Source of the DNA: CAZTAK01 sp964611585
GTDB lineage: Bacteria > Pseudomonadota > Alphaproteobacteria > SHVP01
DNA length: 40,959 nt
Assembly: GCA_964611585.1 (NCBI GenBank)
Contig: CAZTAK010000016.1
Coordinates: forward strand, 1-40,959
Direction: 5' to 3'
Of the stretch, positions 16,029 through 24,976 are shown piece after piece; position 1 is the stretch's first letter; the number at the start of each line of letters is the position of its first letter. The translations under genes and the position numbers were made by a program. The notes under the pieces were generated by a model. It worked only from the letters and a program-made list of their open reading frames with translations, did no database searches and had not been told where the DNA came from.

Positions 16029-16940
16029 TCAAGGGTATTGCGCCCTCAGGCATGACGGGCGCGGCCCGGATGTCGAATCGGGATTCCGGTGATTCGGGAC
16101 GAAGAGACGCGCCGTACCCAAACGGTAGCCGGCAATCGCGTCCTGTCCTTTCACGGACGTGATCCAGTCGATGAATACGCAGCCGGCCGCCGCCCTTACA
16201 TGGGGAAATCTTTTCGGGTTCACAAGGATGACGCTGTACTGGTTGACGAGACGCGGGTCGCCTTCGACAAGGAGGTGCAGACCCTGATCTCTGCTGCCAA
16301 AACCCATCCAGGTGCTCCGGTCTGTCAGGGCGTACGCATTCAAACCGCGAGCCGTGTTCAGCGTCGCACCCATGCTCGATCCCGTCTCCCGGTACCATGT
16401 CCCCGACGCGGCGTCGACGTCGATACCGATCAGATTCCACAGGCGGCGCTCCGCCTTGTGCGTTCCGCTGTCGTCGCCCCGGGATACAAAGAGTGCCCGC
16501 GCACCAGCGATCATCCCAAATGCTTCGGCTGCATTCCTCAGACCGCGGATACCGGCGGGATCCGAAACGGGGCCGACGATAACGAATTCGTTGTACATGA
16601 CCTCCCGGCGCTCGACACCGAAACCGTCGGCCATGAGCTTGAGTTCCGAAGGCTTGTCGTGAACGAACAAGACATCTACATCTCCCCTGCGCGCCAACCG
16701 CAAGGCCTGTCCCGTCCCGACGGCGACGACGCGAACGTCTATGCCCGTCTCTTGCGTAAACTTCGGAAGCAGGTGCTCGAAAAGGCCCGAGTTCTGTGTC
16801 GAAGTCGTGGAGGCGACGAGGATATGGGCCGATGTCTGAGCCTGTATCTCGGACCCGCCAAACGGAATGCTGATCAGGAGAAGAATCCACGGCCAGATTG
16901 CTGTTGGCGGGATCCGGCTTCGAAACATTGGTTCGCTCAC
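16029..16940 (-). CDS. tupA: Tungstate ABC transporter substrate-binding protein
   Basis: A 303-residue periplasmic binding protein. A signal peptide is visible (hydrophobic WPWILLLISIPFG, likely cleavage after the IQAQ segment), followed by the oxyanion-binding signature ASTTSTQNSGLF and the block GQALRLARRGDVDVLFVHDKP that is typical of TupA rather than of ModA. It binds tungstate for delivery to TupB. The start is GTG at 16940, overlapping the tupC stop as GTGA; an ATG four codons later is an alternative. The C-terminus after the last domain is slightly extended and proline/arginine-rich. It is the last gene of the tupB-tupC-tupA operon. Confidence 0.85.
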   Translation of the reverse strand: MSEPMFRSRIPPTAIWPWILLLISIPFGGSEIQAQTSAHILVASTTSTQNSGLFEHLLPKFTQETGIDVRVVAVGTGQALRLARRGDVDVLFVHDKPSELKLMADGFGVERREVMYNEFVIVGPVSDPAGIRGLRNAAEAFGMIAGARALFVSRGDDSGTHKAERRLWNLIGIDVDAASGTWYRETGSSMGATLNTARGLNAYALTDRSTWMGFGSRDQGLHLLVEGDPRLVNQYSVILVNPKRFPHVRAAAGCVFIDWITSVKGQDAIAGYRLGTARLFVPNHRNPDSTSGPRPSCLRAQYP

Positions 16941-17698
16941 AATTCTTGAATTGCCTCACCGTTCAGAAAAGCGACGGCTTGTGTCGTGGCGGGTTGGGTG
17001 AAGAAGTTCGAGGCCGGGGTTTGTTCGACCACCTTGCCGCGACTCAGGAATACGATCTGTTCGCCCAGACGGCGCGCCTGCGCCAGATCCTGAGTCGCCA
17101 AGACGACCTTGGTCTCGCCGCCCGATATGTGACGAATGATCTCCTCAATCGCTTGCGCCGCCGCCGGATCCAGACTGGCCGTGGGTTCGTCAAGGAAGAG
17201 GACCTGCGGGCGAAGCGCCCAGGCCCGCGCAAACGCAAGACGTTGCTGTTCACCGACCGATAATACGCGGGCCGGTCTTCCCGCCAGCCGGCTCAACCCC
17301 GTCATCGCCAGCGCGTCGGCGACACGGTCAAAGTGCTCGCGTCGTGGAACGCGGTGTATCCTGAGTGCATAGGCGATATTCGCCGCCGCCGAGCGGCGGA
17401 GCATGACAGGCCGCTGAAAAACCATGGCCTGAGAGCGCTGCACATCGCGGCCAACCTTGCTGTTCCACATTATCGTACCGGACGTCGCCTTGAGGAGGCC
17501 GTGGCAGAGTCGCAGCAGCAAGCTCTTGCCCGCGCCGTTCGGCCCAAGGATCACGGTGGGTCCGCCGCGGCCAATCGCCATCGACAGATCGTCGATCAAT
17601 CGCTGTCCGCCGGCAACATAGTCAACGTGCGACAGGTCGAGCGGGAGAATGGCCGGGTCTGCGGCTTCAGTCCGCAATGAGGAGAGGGCGGCGGTCAT
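16937..17698 (-). CDS. tupC: Tungstate ABC transporter ATP-binding protein
   Basis: A 253-residue ABC ATPase. Walker A GPNGAGKS, Q-loop MVFQRPVMLRRS, signature VLSVGEQQRLAFARA (variant of LSGGQ), Walker B VLFLDEPTASLD and the switch region (LATQDLAQ, where Gln replaces the usual His) are all seen. The Q in the switch position is common in this ATPase subgroup. It powers TupB. The ATG at 17698 overlaps the tupB stop as ATGA, and its own stop overlaps the tupA start, so the three products are probably made in a coupled way. An apparent upstream extension of the frame is only read-through of tupB sequence. Confidence 0.88.
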   Translation of the reverse strand: MTAALSSLRTEAADPAILPLDLSHVDYVAGGQRLIDDLSMAIGRGGPTVILGPNGAGKSLLLRLCHGLLKATSGTIMWNSKVGRDVQRSQAMVFQRPVMLRRSAAANIAYALRIHRVPRREHFDRVADALAMTGLSRLAGRPARVLSVGEQQRLAFARAWALRPQVLFLDEPTASLDPAAAQAIEEIIRHISGGETKVVLATQDLAQARRLGEQIVFLSRGKVVEQTPASNFFTQPATTQAVAFLNGEAIQEL

Positions 17699-18405
17699 GC
17701 CACGCTCCGCAGCGGCTGTGTCACCTGACCGACGACATAAGCCGCCGCGTTCACGCCGATCGCCACGAGCACAAGAATAATGCCCAACCCGAGCGCGAGA
17801 GCAATGTTCCCTTTGCTGGTCTCCAAGGCGATCGTCGTCGTCATGACGCGGGTAATGTGCGCGATGTTGCCGCCGACAATAAGGACCGCACCGACTTCGG
17901 CGCTGGCTCGTCCGAATCCGGCAAGCATGGCGGTCAACAGGCTCGGACGGCCATCCCAAAGAAGAGTCCACACGACATGGCCCGAAGAAGCGCCGAGCGA
18001 TCGAAGTTGCTCCTGGTATTCGTCGTTGAGGTCACTAACTATCTGCTGTGCCAGCGCAGCGACAATCGGCGCCACCAGGATGGCTTGCGCAATTATCATC
18101 GCCCAGGGCGTGAAGAGCAGACCCAGCGCGCCGAGAGGGCCCGCGCGCGAAAGCAAGATGTAGACGGCTAGGCCGACGACGACCGGCGGCAGCCCCATGA
18201 GGGAATTGAGAAGGATGATGGCGGCGCGGCGGCCGGGAAACCGGAACACTGCAATGGCGGCGCCCAGCGGTAAACCGGCCACCGACGCGATAATCACGGC
18301 CGCAAGGCTGATCAGCAATGAACGCCCGACAATCTCGACCAGCGCCGGGTCAAAGGCAACGATAAGGCGGAAGGCGGCAGCGAATGACGCCGCAAGTTCA
18401 TTCAT
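17695..18405 (-). CDS. tupB: Tungstate ABC transporter permease
   Basis: A 236-residue inner-membrane permease with about five to six hydrophobic helices and the binding-protein-dependent permease motif around EYQEQLRSLGASSGHVVWTLLWDGRPSLLTA. The helix pattern and length match TupB. It forms the channel for tungstate with TupC and TupA. First gene of the operon, downstream of an AhpD-like gene on the same strand (about 208 bp between). Tungstate or molybdate supply would serve the molybdopterin enzyme encoded at the right end of the window, although that link is inference. Confidence 0.86.
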   Translation of the reverse strand: MNELAASFAAAFRLIVAFDPALVEIVGRSLLISLAAVIIASVAGLPLGAAIAVFRFPGRRAAIILLNSLMGLPPVVVGLAVYILLSRAGPLGALGLLFTPWAMIIAQAILVAPIVAALAQQIVSDLNDEYQEQLRSLGASSGHVVWTLLWDGRPSLLTAMLAGFGRASAEVGAVLIVGGNIAHITRVMTTTIALETSKGNIALALGLGIILVLVAIGVNAAAYVVGQVTQPLRSVA

Positions 18406-18613
18406 CTGCGCCCGTCATGGCTTGCAGAGGGCCCGCCGCCGCCACCGTCGGGATAGCAGCCGCGAATAGCGAAAATAGGAAGGTCGACGACAGCACCATC
18501 AGACCACATTCGAACCTCAACGGGCACGCGCCAAAGGAGATTACGAACCGGTCCACTGAGGACCATAACAAGAACAGGCTCTCCGTATGAATGACGGCAA
18601 TCAAGGGAGCAAG

Positions 18614-19159
18614 TCACAAATCATCGATCCTGTTGGCGGCGGCGTAGCCCAGATCAGCGACCGCTTTTGCTCCCGCTCTCATTTTTTCTTCCGAAGCGGA
18701 AAACCCGATGCCCTGTGCCAGACGATTGATCAGGTTGAAACAGGCACACACAGCCGTTGCCTGGAACACCGCCGCAACGTCCCATCCGGCCTCGAGAATG
18801 GCTTCCGTGTCGGCGTCCACGACCCGGGACGGGTTTGTGGTCAACTTATGCCCGTAGCGCAAGACCGGTTTCATTCGCGCATCCAACGGTGCGGCGTCAA
18901 TGTCGTCCAGAAGCACTTCCAGCAATCTTTCGTCGACCCCAAATTCCTCCGCTACCAGTGTGTGGGCGCGGTAGCAAAACGAGCAACTGTTGAGACCGGA
19001 CACATAGGCGGCCATCAGTTCGCGCTCGGCTTTGGAAAACGGCGACGGGCCCCTCATGAGCGCCTCTTGAAAGCGGACGATCGGCACCATGACGCGCGGG
19101 AAGGCGTGAATCACGTCGCCGAGCGTCGGCTGGCCGGGGAGAGGTTTCAGACGCCGCAT
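18614..19159 (-). CDS. AhpD-like / carboxymuconolactone-decarboxylase-fold protein
   Basis: A 181-residue alkylhydroperoxidase-D-like protein with the redox motif CSFCYRAH (C59, C62, H66) preceded by the conserved acid-containing helix FSKAERELMAAYVSGLN. Such proteins reduce peroxides through the CxxC pair or serve as peroxidase-related oxidoreductases. The ribosome site GAAGAGG is five nt ahead of the ATG. It lies between an amidohydrolase gene and tupB on the same strand. The physiological substrate is unknown. Confidence 0.85.
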   Translation of the reverse strand: MRRLKPLPGQPTLGDVIHAFPRVMVPIVRFQEALMRGPSPFSKAERELMAAYVSGLNSCSFCYRAHTLVAEEFGVDERLLEVLLDDIDAAPLDARMKPVLRYGHKLTTNPSRVVDADTEAILEAGWDVAAVFQATAVCACFNLINRLAQGIGFSASEEKMRAGAKAVADLGYAAANRIDDL

Positions 19160-19312
19160 GAGAACCTCTTCAGGGTAAAACCCCTTGTGCGATGGCCGCC
19201 CCGGTTCATGGACGTTTGTTCCCTTGGATACAGAGGCGGGGCGAACGTATCGGGTAATTGAACAAAGACACGTCCAGGATCGGTCCTTGCCCTCTGATCG
19301 GCCGCAATCGTC

Positions 19313-20692
19313 TCAGGACAGAAACCCTTCGCGCCGGCCAGCTTCCCACAGACGTTCGCTCGCGGCCGTCGCTCTTTTGAAGACCTCGTCCATGTCCGTT
19401 CCGAGAACGCGACCGTTCTCCGCCACGGGCGCGCCGTCGACGAGGGTGCACCGGATGTCGCGCGCGCCCGAGTAATAGACAAGCGATCGCAACGGGTCAT
19501 AGACCGGCGCATTGAAGGGCGTCGAAATATCGACCACGACGACATCGCCTTTGGCGCCCGGTTGGAGGTGACCGAGATCGGTGCGACCCAGCGCGCGGGC
19601 GGCGCCATAGGTTGCGCATTTGAGCACGTGATCGGCGCGCGGGTGGCCTGAATCTTCTTGCCGGATCTTCCCCAACATCGCCGCGAACCGTAGATCCTGA
19701 ATAAGATCGTGGCAGAAGGAGTCGGTGGCGATGGCGACATTGACGCCCTTTTCCAGATGCTCCCAGAACGGACTGGTCAGCGCTTCCTTGGCCTTGCGGT
19801 AGGAGCCGTGAACCACGTTTGTTCCCGTCGCGGCAAGCAGATCGATGTCGTGGTCATCAACGAAAGTCACGTGCATCGCCATTACCCGCGGACCGAGAAA
19901 CTCGATGTCATTGAGGTACTCGACCGAACTCTTGCCATGGCGATCTTCGATCGTGCGGCGCTCGTTCAAGTGCTGTGCCAGGTGCAGATTGGCGTTGACA
20001 CCGATTTCATCGCTGAGGCGGCGGGTCTCGCGCAGCATCTCTTCTGGTACCGTGTCGGGCCCGTGCGGTGACAGGTGAACGCGCAGGCGGTCATCGAAGT
20101 GGCCGTTGTGGGTCTTGTAGAGATCGACGCCGGCGGCAAACTGCGCCGAAATATCGCCCACATCGCCCATCACGATTTTGCCGTCCTTCATGAAACCGAT
20201 GGCCGAAACCTGATTGGGATAGGTGAGGCCGAGGTCGGACCGGAATCCGAGTTTGCCGACCAGCTCGATCCAGGTCTCGTGGCCGCCGAAGTTCTCTTCG
20301 ACGATGGTCGTGGCGCCGCCCAACAACATGGCGATGGCGTCCCACTCCATGATCGCCGCAAACTCGTCGCGCTCAAGCATTGAGTAGCCGAGAGTCAACA
20401 GGCCGCCGAGTAAATGGTAGTAAGCGCCTTCCGCAGGGATCGGCAGGTCTTCGGAGATTCCCCTGATGTGCGGCGTGCAACCGGCATGGACGTGGGCATT
20501 GATAAGGCCGGGGACGACAAGACAGCCGCCGGCATCCACCTCGTGATCGCAACGGCCTTTGTAATTGGCTTCGATGGCAACGACGTTGCCGTCCTCGATG
20601 ACGAGATCATGCTGCGGATATACCTCGGGCGCGGCCCCGCCGGACCAGATGGTGCCCTCGCGCACGATGGTAGTTCTTGCGGCCCCAGGCAT
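19313..20692 (-). CDS. Amidohydrolase, ATZ/TRZ/cytosine-deaminase-like (paralogue 1)
   Basis: A 459-residue metal-dependent amidohydrolase with the TIM-barrel metal ligands in order: H67 and H69 (NAHVH), H237 (NLHLAQH), H274 (MHVTF) and D324 (ATDSF). The family deaminates or dechlorinates triazines, purines and other amidine-type rings. The substrate cannot be read. It shares nearly colinear sequence with the gene at 27171-28601 (for example RVHLSPHGPDTVPEE, YRKAKE, ATDSF-HDLIQDL), so the two are paralogues. The amidase gene begins 99 bp upstream on the same strand. The start has GGGAAGAG upstream. Possible role: ring opening or deamination of a nitrogenous compound taken up by the nearby transporter (inference). 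Confidence 0.88.
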   Translation of the reverse strand: MPGAARTTIVREGTIWSGGAAPEVYPQHDLVIEDGNVVAIEANYKGRCDHEVDAGGCLVVPGLINAHVHAGCTPHIRGISEDLPIPAEGAYYHLLGGLLTLGYSMLERDEFAAIMEWDAIAMLLGGATTIVEENFGGHETWIELVGKLGFRSDLGLTYPNQVSAIGFMKDGKIVMGDVGDISAQFAAGVDLYKTHNGHFDDRLRVHLSPHGPDTVPEEMLRETRRLSDEIGVNANLHLAQHLNERRTIEDRHGKSSVEYLNDIEFLGPRVMAMHVTFVDDHDIDLLAATGTNVVHGSYRKAKEALTSPFWEHLEKGVNVAIATDSFCHDLIQDLRFAAMLGKIRQEDSGHPRADHVLKCATYGAARALGRTDLGHLQPGAKGDVVVVDISTPFNAPVYDPLRSLVYYSGARDIRCTLVDGAPVAENGRVLGTDMDEVFKRATAASERLWEAGRREGFLS

Positions 20693-20791
20693 GACGTGCT
20701 CTTCCCATAGAAACAGGTTCGCCTGGTCCCCAACGTATCATGCCGCCACGACCGACACCATTCGGGCCGAAGCGTTCGGCACCTTGCAACG

Positions 20792-22207
20792 CTACGCGGC
20801 GGTTTCTTTCAACGCTGGACGCCGGTCCTGAAAATCCTGAGAACTCTCGAATGCGCGCGCCGCCCGAAGCACGAGCGCATCCTCGTACATGCCGCCGACG
20901 ATCTGCAATCCCACCGGCAATCCGGATTCTGTAAACCCGCAAGGCACCGACATCGCCGGTTGCAGGGTGAGATTGAAGGGATAGGAAAAGGGCGTCCATG
21001 CCCGCCAATCGTCCTCGTCAATTCCGGGCGGGGCGCGGCGCTCGACGGGAAAAGCCGGAACGGCCGTGGTCGGCAAGATCAAGAGATCGTAGCGGTCGTG
21101 GAACAGCCTCATCTTGCGGCCGAGTTCGACGCGGGCGTTCTGGGCCTCGCCGTAGCTCATCAAAGATATTTTCCTGCCCTCAATGACGAACTGGTCCAGG
21201 CCCGGGTCGAGCAGCGCCAACACTTCATCCGGCGCGTTGCCAAGCGCGTTGGCGACACCGGCGTGCCAGTGTGTGTTGAAGATTTCCGTCGTGTCGCCGA
21301 GCCCGGGATCGGTTTCCTCGACTGTCGCTCCGAGGTCTGAAAATGTCGCGGCGGCCCGCGCCACATGGGTGGCGATTTCCGGATCGACTTTGGCAAAACC
21401 GAGATCCGGCGAATAGGCGATCTTGAGACCGGCGACGCCCATATCAAGATCGGCAACGTAGTCTCGTGTGTCTTCGGGCAGCGACAGCCAGTCACGCGAA
21501 TCCGGCCGGGCAATGACGTTCATCATGAGGGCTGCGTCCGTGACGGTGCGCGCCAGCGGCCCGACATTGGCCAGCGTTCCAATCGGATTGGGCGGATACG
21601 CCGGCACACGCCCGAAAGTGGGTTTGAGACCGCACAGACCGGTAAAGCTGGCCGGATTGCGAATGGAGCCGCCGCCATCGGTGCATAACGCTAGCGTCCC
21701 CATGCCCGATGCGAGCGCCGCGGCGCCGCCCCCGCTCGAGCCGCCCGGCGTCAAGTCCGGATTCCAGGGATTTCGCGTGATCCCGGCAAGCGGGCTGTCG
21801 GTCGTGCCCTTCCAGCCGAATTCTGCCGTGTTGGTCTTGCCCAGCAGCACCACCCCGGCTTCGCGGAGACGGGCGACGCCCGGGGCATCCTCTTCCCAGG
21901 GCTGGTCCGGGTCGATCAGTTTCGACCCCCGGAGTGTCGGCCAACCCTTGGTCAGAATCAGGTCCTTGATCGACGCGGGAACGCCGTCGATCGGGCTGCG
22001 CGCTTCGCCCTTGCGCCATCGGGCTTCGGACTGACGAGCCGCGCGCAACGCCGCATCGTCATCGACGAGCCGAAAGGCATTGAGAGTCTTGTCGTCGCAG
22101 TCGATCCTGGTGAGCGCGGCCTGAGCCGCCTCGACAGGCGAAACCTCCAGCGCTGCATACGCCTTGCCGAGGTCGTTCGAAGAAAGGAACACCAGGTCCG
22201 TTGCCAT
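20792..22207 (-). CDS. Amidase-signature family amidohydrolase
   Basis: A 471-residue amidase-signature enzyme. The Ser-cisSer-Lys machinery is visible: the lysine in ASIKDLI, the serine-rich loop PGGSSGGGAAALASGMG and the nucleophile region DGGGSIRNPASFTGLCGLKPTFGRVP. It hydrolyses a carbon-nitrogen amide bond to acid plus ammonia or amine. No GatABC partners are adjacent, so it is a stand-alone amidase, not a tRNA amidotransferase. It is upstream of amidohydrolase paralogue 1 in the same direction and divergent from the substrate-binding-protein gene, which supports a shared catabolic theme. Confidence 0.9.
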   Translation of the reverse strand: MATDLVFLSSNDLGKAYAALEVSPVEAAQAALTRIDCDDKTLNAFRLVDDDAALRAARQSEARWRKGEARSPIDGVPASIKDLILTKGWPTLRGSKLIDPDQPWEEDAPGVARLREAGVVLLGKTNTAEFGWKGTTDSPLAGITRNPWNPDLTPGGSSGGGAAALASGMGTLALCTDGGGSIRNPASFTGLCGLKPTFGRVPAYPPNPIGTLANVGPLARTVTDAALMMNVIARPDSRDWLSLPEDTRDYVADLDMGVAGLKIAYSPDLGFAKVDPEIATHVARAAATFSDLGATVEETDPGLGDTTEIFNTHWHAGVANALGNAPDEVLALLDPGLDQFVIEGRKISLMSYGEAQNARVELGRKMRLFHDRYDLLILPTTAVPAFPVERRAPPGIDEDDWRAWTPFSYPFNLTLQPAMSVPCGFTESGLPVGLQIVGGMYEDALVLRAARAFESSQDFQDRRPALKETAA

Positions 22208-22587
22208 GAATCCATTATGGCGCCGCCGCCGGTTTGGTAAACCTGCAACTTAGATCAAGCGGGCTAACATTTGTTGCCCAAATCCGGTGTTATCCAAGTC
22301 CGACGATTCCCGAGGTTTATCCGTTTCGGTTCACCCGATGCTCCTCCCTGAGGTCCGCGTACCCGGAACGGGACGCGTCCTTGGGTGTGCGTCCCGGCGC
22401 TGTACGTCACTTCTGGTTGTATTGCTGGCCTGCGGGGCCTCTTGCGTGCTCTTGGGCCGGCACCCGATACCGAATAACGGATTTCAGGAACGGGGAATCT
22501 AGCCTAAGCTTCAATCCGTCACGAACGACAGAAGCACTATTCAGTTGTTTATGGGGGTCATCGAGAAGATTCACGAGGGAGGAACAA
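22208..22587. promoter_or_regulatory. Divergent amidase / transporter regulatory region
   Basis: About 380 bp between the amidase start and the substrate-binding-protein start. Frames here show no family features. The final bases before the transporter gene carry a strong ribosome site GGGAGG. The promoter of the transporter operon probably lies in the more AT-rich part near 22515-22565. No obvious operator palindrome was found. Confidence 0.4.
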
Positions 22588-23652
22588 ATGGTTAAGGCAA
22601 TTACCCGTATGTTGAGCGTACGCCTGTTGCGTTTCGCTGGACTGGCATTCATTGGTGCAACCTTCGCCGCGGCGACAACATTGCCCGCTGCGGCCGAATC
22701 AGTTGAAGAGCTTTATGAGGCGGCCAAGGCGGAAGGCGAACTCGTTCTCTACATGAACGACAACCTCAACTCCGTTCAAGTGATGGTTGCTGCGTTCAAG
22801 GAAGCCTATCCGGGCATCAAGGTCGACTTCTTCAAGGGCGACACGTCGCAAGTCATGCTGCGGTTCGAGACGGAATCGGCAGCCGGGCGGCATACGGTCG
22901 ATCTCGTCACTACCACGGACCGGCAAGCCAAACAGCTTTTCTTCGTCAAGGGCTACACGGCAGCCTACAGGCCGCTCAACCTGGACATGTACCCCGAAAG
23001 TCTGCACGCACCCGAGAACGGCTGGGTCGCGTACTCGCTGATACTCAACGCCATAGCCTGGAACACCGATCTGGTCAAAGGCGACGAAATCCCGACCAAC
23101 TGGCAGGACCTTCGCGATCCCAAATGGAGGGGTAGACTCGGTATGCAGGATCCGCTGCTTGGCGGCGGCGCCGGGATCTGGACCGTGACCATGTACCAGC
23201 TTTGGGGCGCAGCCTTGTGGGAAGACTGGATGCAGGAATTCGGCGCCCAGGAGGTCAGGTACGGCCGTTTCGCCGAAGTGCGCGAAATGCTGGCGTCCGG
23301 TGAGATCGCCATTCAACTGGTGGCCTATCCGAGCTTCATGCAGCCGACCATCGACAAGGGCGCTCCGATAGAGTGGGGGGTGATCGACTCGACCCTGTTT
23401 ACAGCGTTGAGTTTCAACCTGTCGAAATTCGCCCAGCACCCCAACGCGGCGAAGCTCTTCATCGAGTTCTTCACCTCAAGGGAAGGCCAGCAGGTGATTG
23501 CCGGCCTCAAGCAGATCCCTGCGCTTCCCGACATGCTGCCTCCGATATTTGAGAGGATAAAGGGAGTCACCCTGCACCCGCAGGCGCATGAACTTGAAAC
23601 GGAGAAATTCGACTTCTTCCAAGGGAAGATGCGCGAATACCTCGTGCGCTAA
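22588..23652 (+). CDS. ABC transporter periplasmic substrate-binding protein (Fe3+/spermidine type)
   Basis: A 354-residue extracytoplasmic binding protein. The N-terminal signal peptide runs over about 32 residues (LRFAGLAFIGATFAAATTLPAAAES). The mature part begins with an EELYEAAKAEGELVLYM start, typical of the AfuA/FbpA/PotD-like class. Segments such as NSVQVMVAAFKEAYPGIKVDFFKG and IAWNTDLVKGDEIPTNWQDL confirm the fold. A ribosome site GGGAGG six nt upstream fixes the start at 22588; the frame is open further upstream but there it is not family-like. The three-gene set SBP-ATPase-permease follows in order. The class takes up iron, thiamine, polyamines or phosphonates; here the amidase context favours an organic nitrogen compound, but this is inference. 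Confidence 0.88.
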   Translation: MVKAITRMLSVRLLRFAGLAFIGATFAAATTLPAAAESVEELYEAAKAEGELVLYMNDNLNSVQVMVAAFKEAYPGIKVDFFKGDTSQVMLRFETESAAGRHTVDLVTTTDRQAKQLFFVKGYTAAYRPLNLDMYPESLHAPENGWVAYSLILNAIAWNTDLVKGDEIPTNWQDLRDPKWRGRLGMQDPLLGGGAGIWTVTMYQLWGAALWEDWMQEFGAQEVRYGRFAEVREMLASGEIAIQLVAYPSFMQPTIDKGAPIEWGVIDSTLFTALSFNLSKFAQHPNAAKLFIEFFTSREGQQVIAGLKQIPALPDMLPPIFERIKGVTLHPQAHELETEKFDFFQGKMREYLVR

Positions 23653-23696
23653 CGGGCACGGAGAAAAACTGGCGCCGCTTACGGCTTAGCGCTTCG

Positions 23697-23723
23697 CCGC
23701 CGTCTTTCTGGAAAGGAGGGCGG
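23697..23723 (+). other. Imperfect hairpin between binding-protein and ATPase genes
   Basis: CCGCCGTCTTTC / GAAAGGAGGGCGG pair imperfectly with a very short TG loop. Hairpins after binding-protein genes often stabilise that part of the transcript, giving more binding protein than ATPase. Spacing between the genes is 165 bp. Confidence 0.35.
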
Positions 23724-23817
23724 ACAAAGGGGCGAGTGCCCCTCGGGAGTAGTGCGATACCGTGGGCGGCGCCAGTACGCTCGCAGCGATTAACCTAGCC
23801 GGGGCGGGGAGTCTCAA

Positions 23818-24882
23818 TTGGTTGGACTACGGTTCGTCGACTTGACCAAGTCATTCGGGGAAACGGTCGCCGTCGACAATATCAGCATGGAAGTGGCGGA
23901 CGGGATGCTCACCACGTTCCTGGGGCCTTCCGGCTGCGGCAAAACCACGACGTTGAGGATGGTCGCCGGCCTGGCGCAGCCGACCAACGGACGAATCTTT
24001 ATCGGCGACGAAATGGTCTATGCCGGCGGCGGGGTATCGGTTCCGGCGGAGAAACGGCGCATCGGTATGGTGTTTCAATCCTACGCCGTGTGGCCGCATA
24101 TGACTGTTTTTGAAAATGTTGCCTTTCCGCTGCGCGTACGCCGGATACCGCGAAGAGAAGTTCGCGAGAAGACGCAGGCGGCGCTGCAAAAGGTCCGCCT
24201 TGGCGACCTTGCCGAACGCTATCCGGCAGAGATTTCCGGCGGCCAGCAGCAGCGCGTTGCCCTGGCGCGCGCCATCGTATTCGAGCCGCGCATCCTGTTG
24301 CTCGATGAACCATTGTCAAATCTGGACGCGAAACTGCGCGAACAAATGCGTGTTGAATTGCGCGAATTGCAGCGGCAACTGCGCATTACGACGCTCTTCG
24401 TCACCCATGACCAAGACGAGGCGCTGGCGCTCAGCGATGTGGTCGCCGTCATGGACAATGGAAAGATTATTCAGTCCGGCTCGCCGCAAGCCATATACGA
24501 GCGCCCGGCGACGCGCTTTGTGGCCGAGTTTGCGGGTTGGAAGAATCTTTTCAAATGTGAGGTCGTGGATCGGGAGACAATCGCGATCGCGGGAAAGCCC
24601 ATGAAATGCCAGGTGATCGAGGACGCGGTGCCAGGCAGCGCGGCCACGGCCGCAATCCGGCCGGAGGACATCGAAATATTGAACGAGAGTCCGGGAGAGG
24701 AGGCAAATGTCGTATCGGCACAGGTAAGGACGAGCATGTACATGGGCGACCACCGAATCTTTGAACTCGCCTTCGGCGACGACACGCTCGTCTCGCACGC
24801 ACCGGCGGCAAGCAGTTTTGATAGCGGCGACGCCGTGCAGATCAGGCTTCCGGCCGAACGCTTGCTGGTTTTTGGCGATTGA
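23818..24882 (+). CDS. ABC transporter ATP-binding protein (FbpC/PotA type)
   Basis: A 354-residue ATPase with a C-terminal TOBE-type regulatory domain. Motifs: Walker A GPSGCGKTT, Q-loop VFQSYAVWP, signature ISGGQQQRVALARA, Walker B ILLLDEPLSNLDA and the switch histidine FVTHDQDEA. The TOBE region begins near residue 240 (FKCEVVDRETIAIAGKPM, IRPEDIEIL). The start is TTG, supported by GGGGAG six nt upstream and because the protein then begins at the usual position. It is in the operon with the binding protein and the fused permease. Confidence 0.9.
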   Translation: MVGLRFVDLTKSFGETVAVDNISMEVADGMLTTFLGPSGCGKTTTLRMVAGLAQPTNGRIFIGDEMVYAGGGVSVPAEKRRIGMVFQSYAVWPHMTVFENVAFPLRVRRIPRREVREKTQAALQKVRLGDLAERYPAEISGGQQQRVALARAIVFEPRILLLDEPLSNLDAKLREQMRVELRELQRQLRITTLFVTHDQDEALALSDVVAVMDNGKIIQSGSPQAIYERPATRFVAEFAGWKNLFKCEVVDRETIAIAGKPMKCQVIEDAVPGSAATAAIRPEDIEILNESPGEEANVVSAQVRTSMYMGDHRIFELAFGDDTLVSHAPAASSFDSGDAVQIRLPAERLLVFGD

Positions 24883-24976
24883 GGGATGGCGTGTGTGCCG
24901 GCGGCTCCTATGGAACGGCAAGTGAGGGAAGTGGATTGCGCCCATTGGTAGTGACGCATCCGGAACGGTAAGGGCG

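Noticed and set aside
18398..18604. 68-codon minus-strand frame just before tupB, with a signal-peptide-like stretch MVLSSTFLFSLFAAAIPTV
   Set aside because: It could be a leader peptide, but it has no ribosome site I trust and no family match; it was left out of the features.
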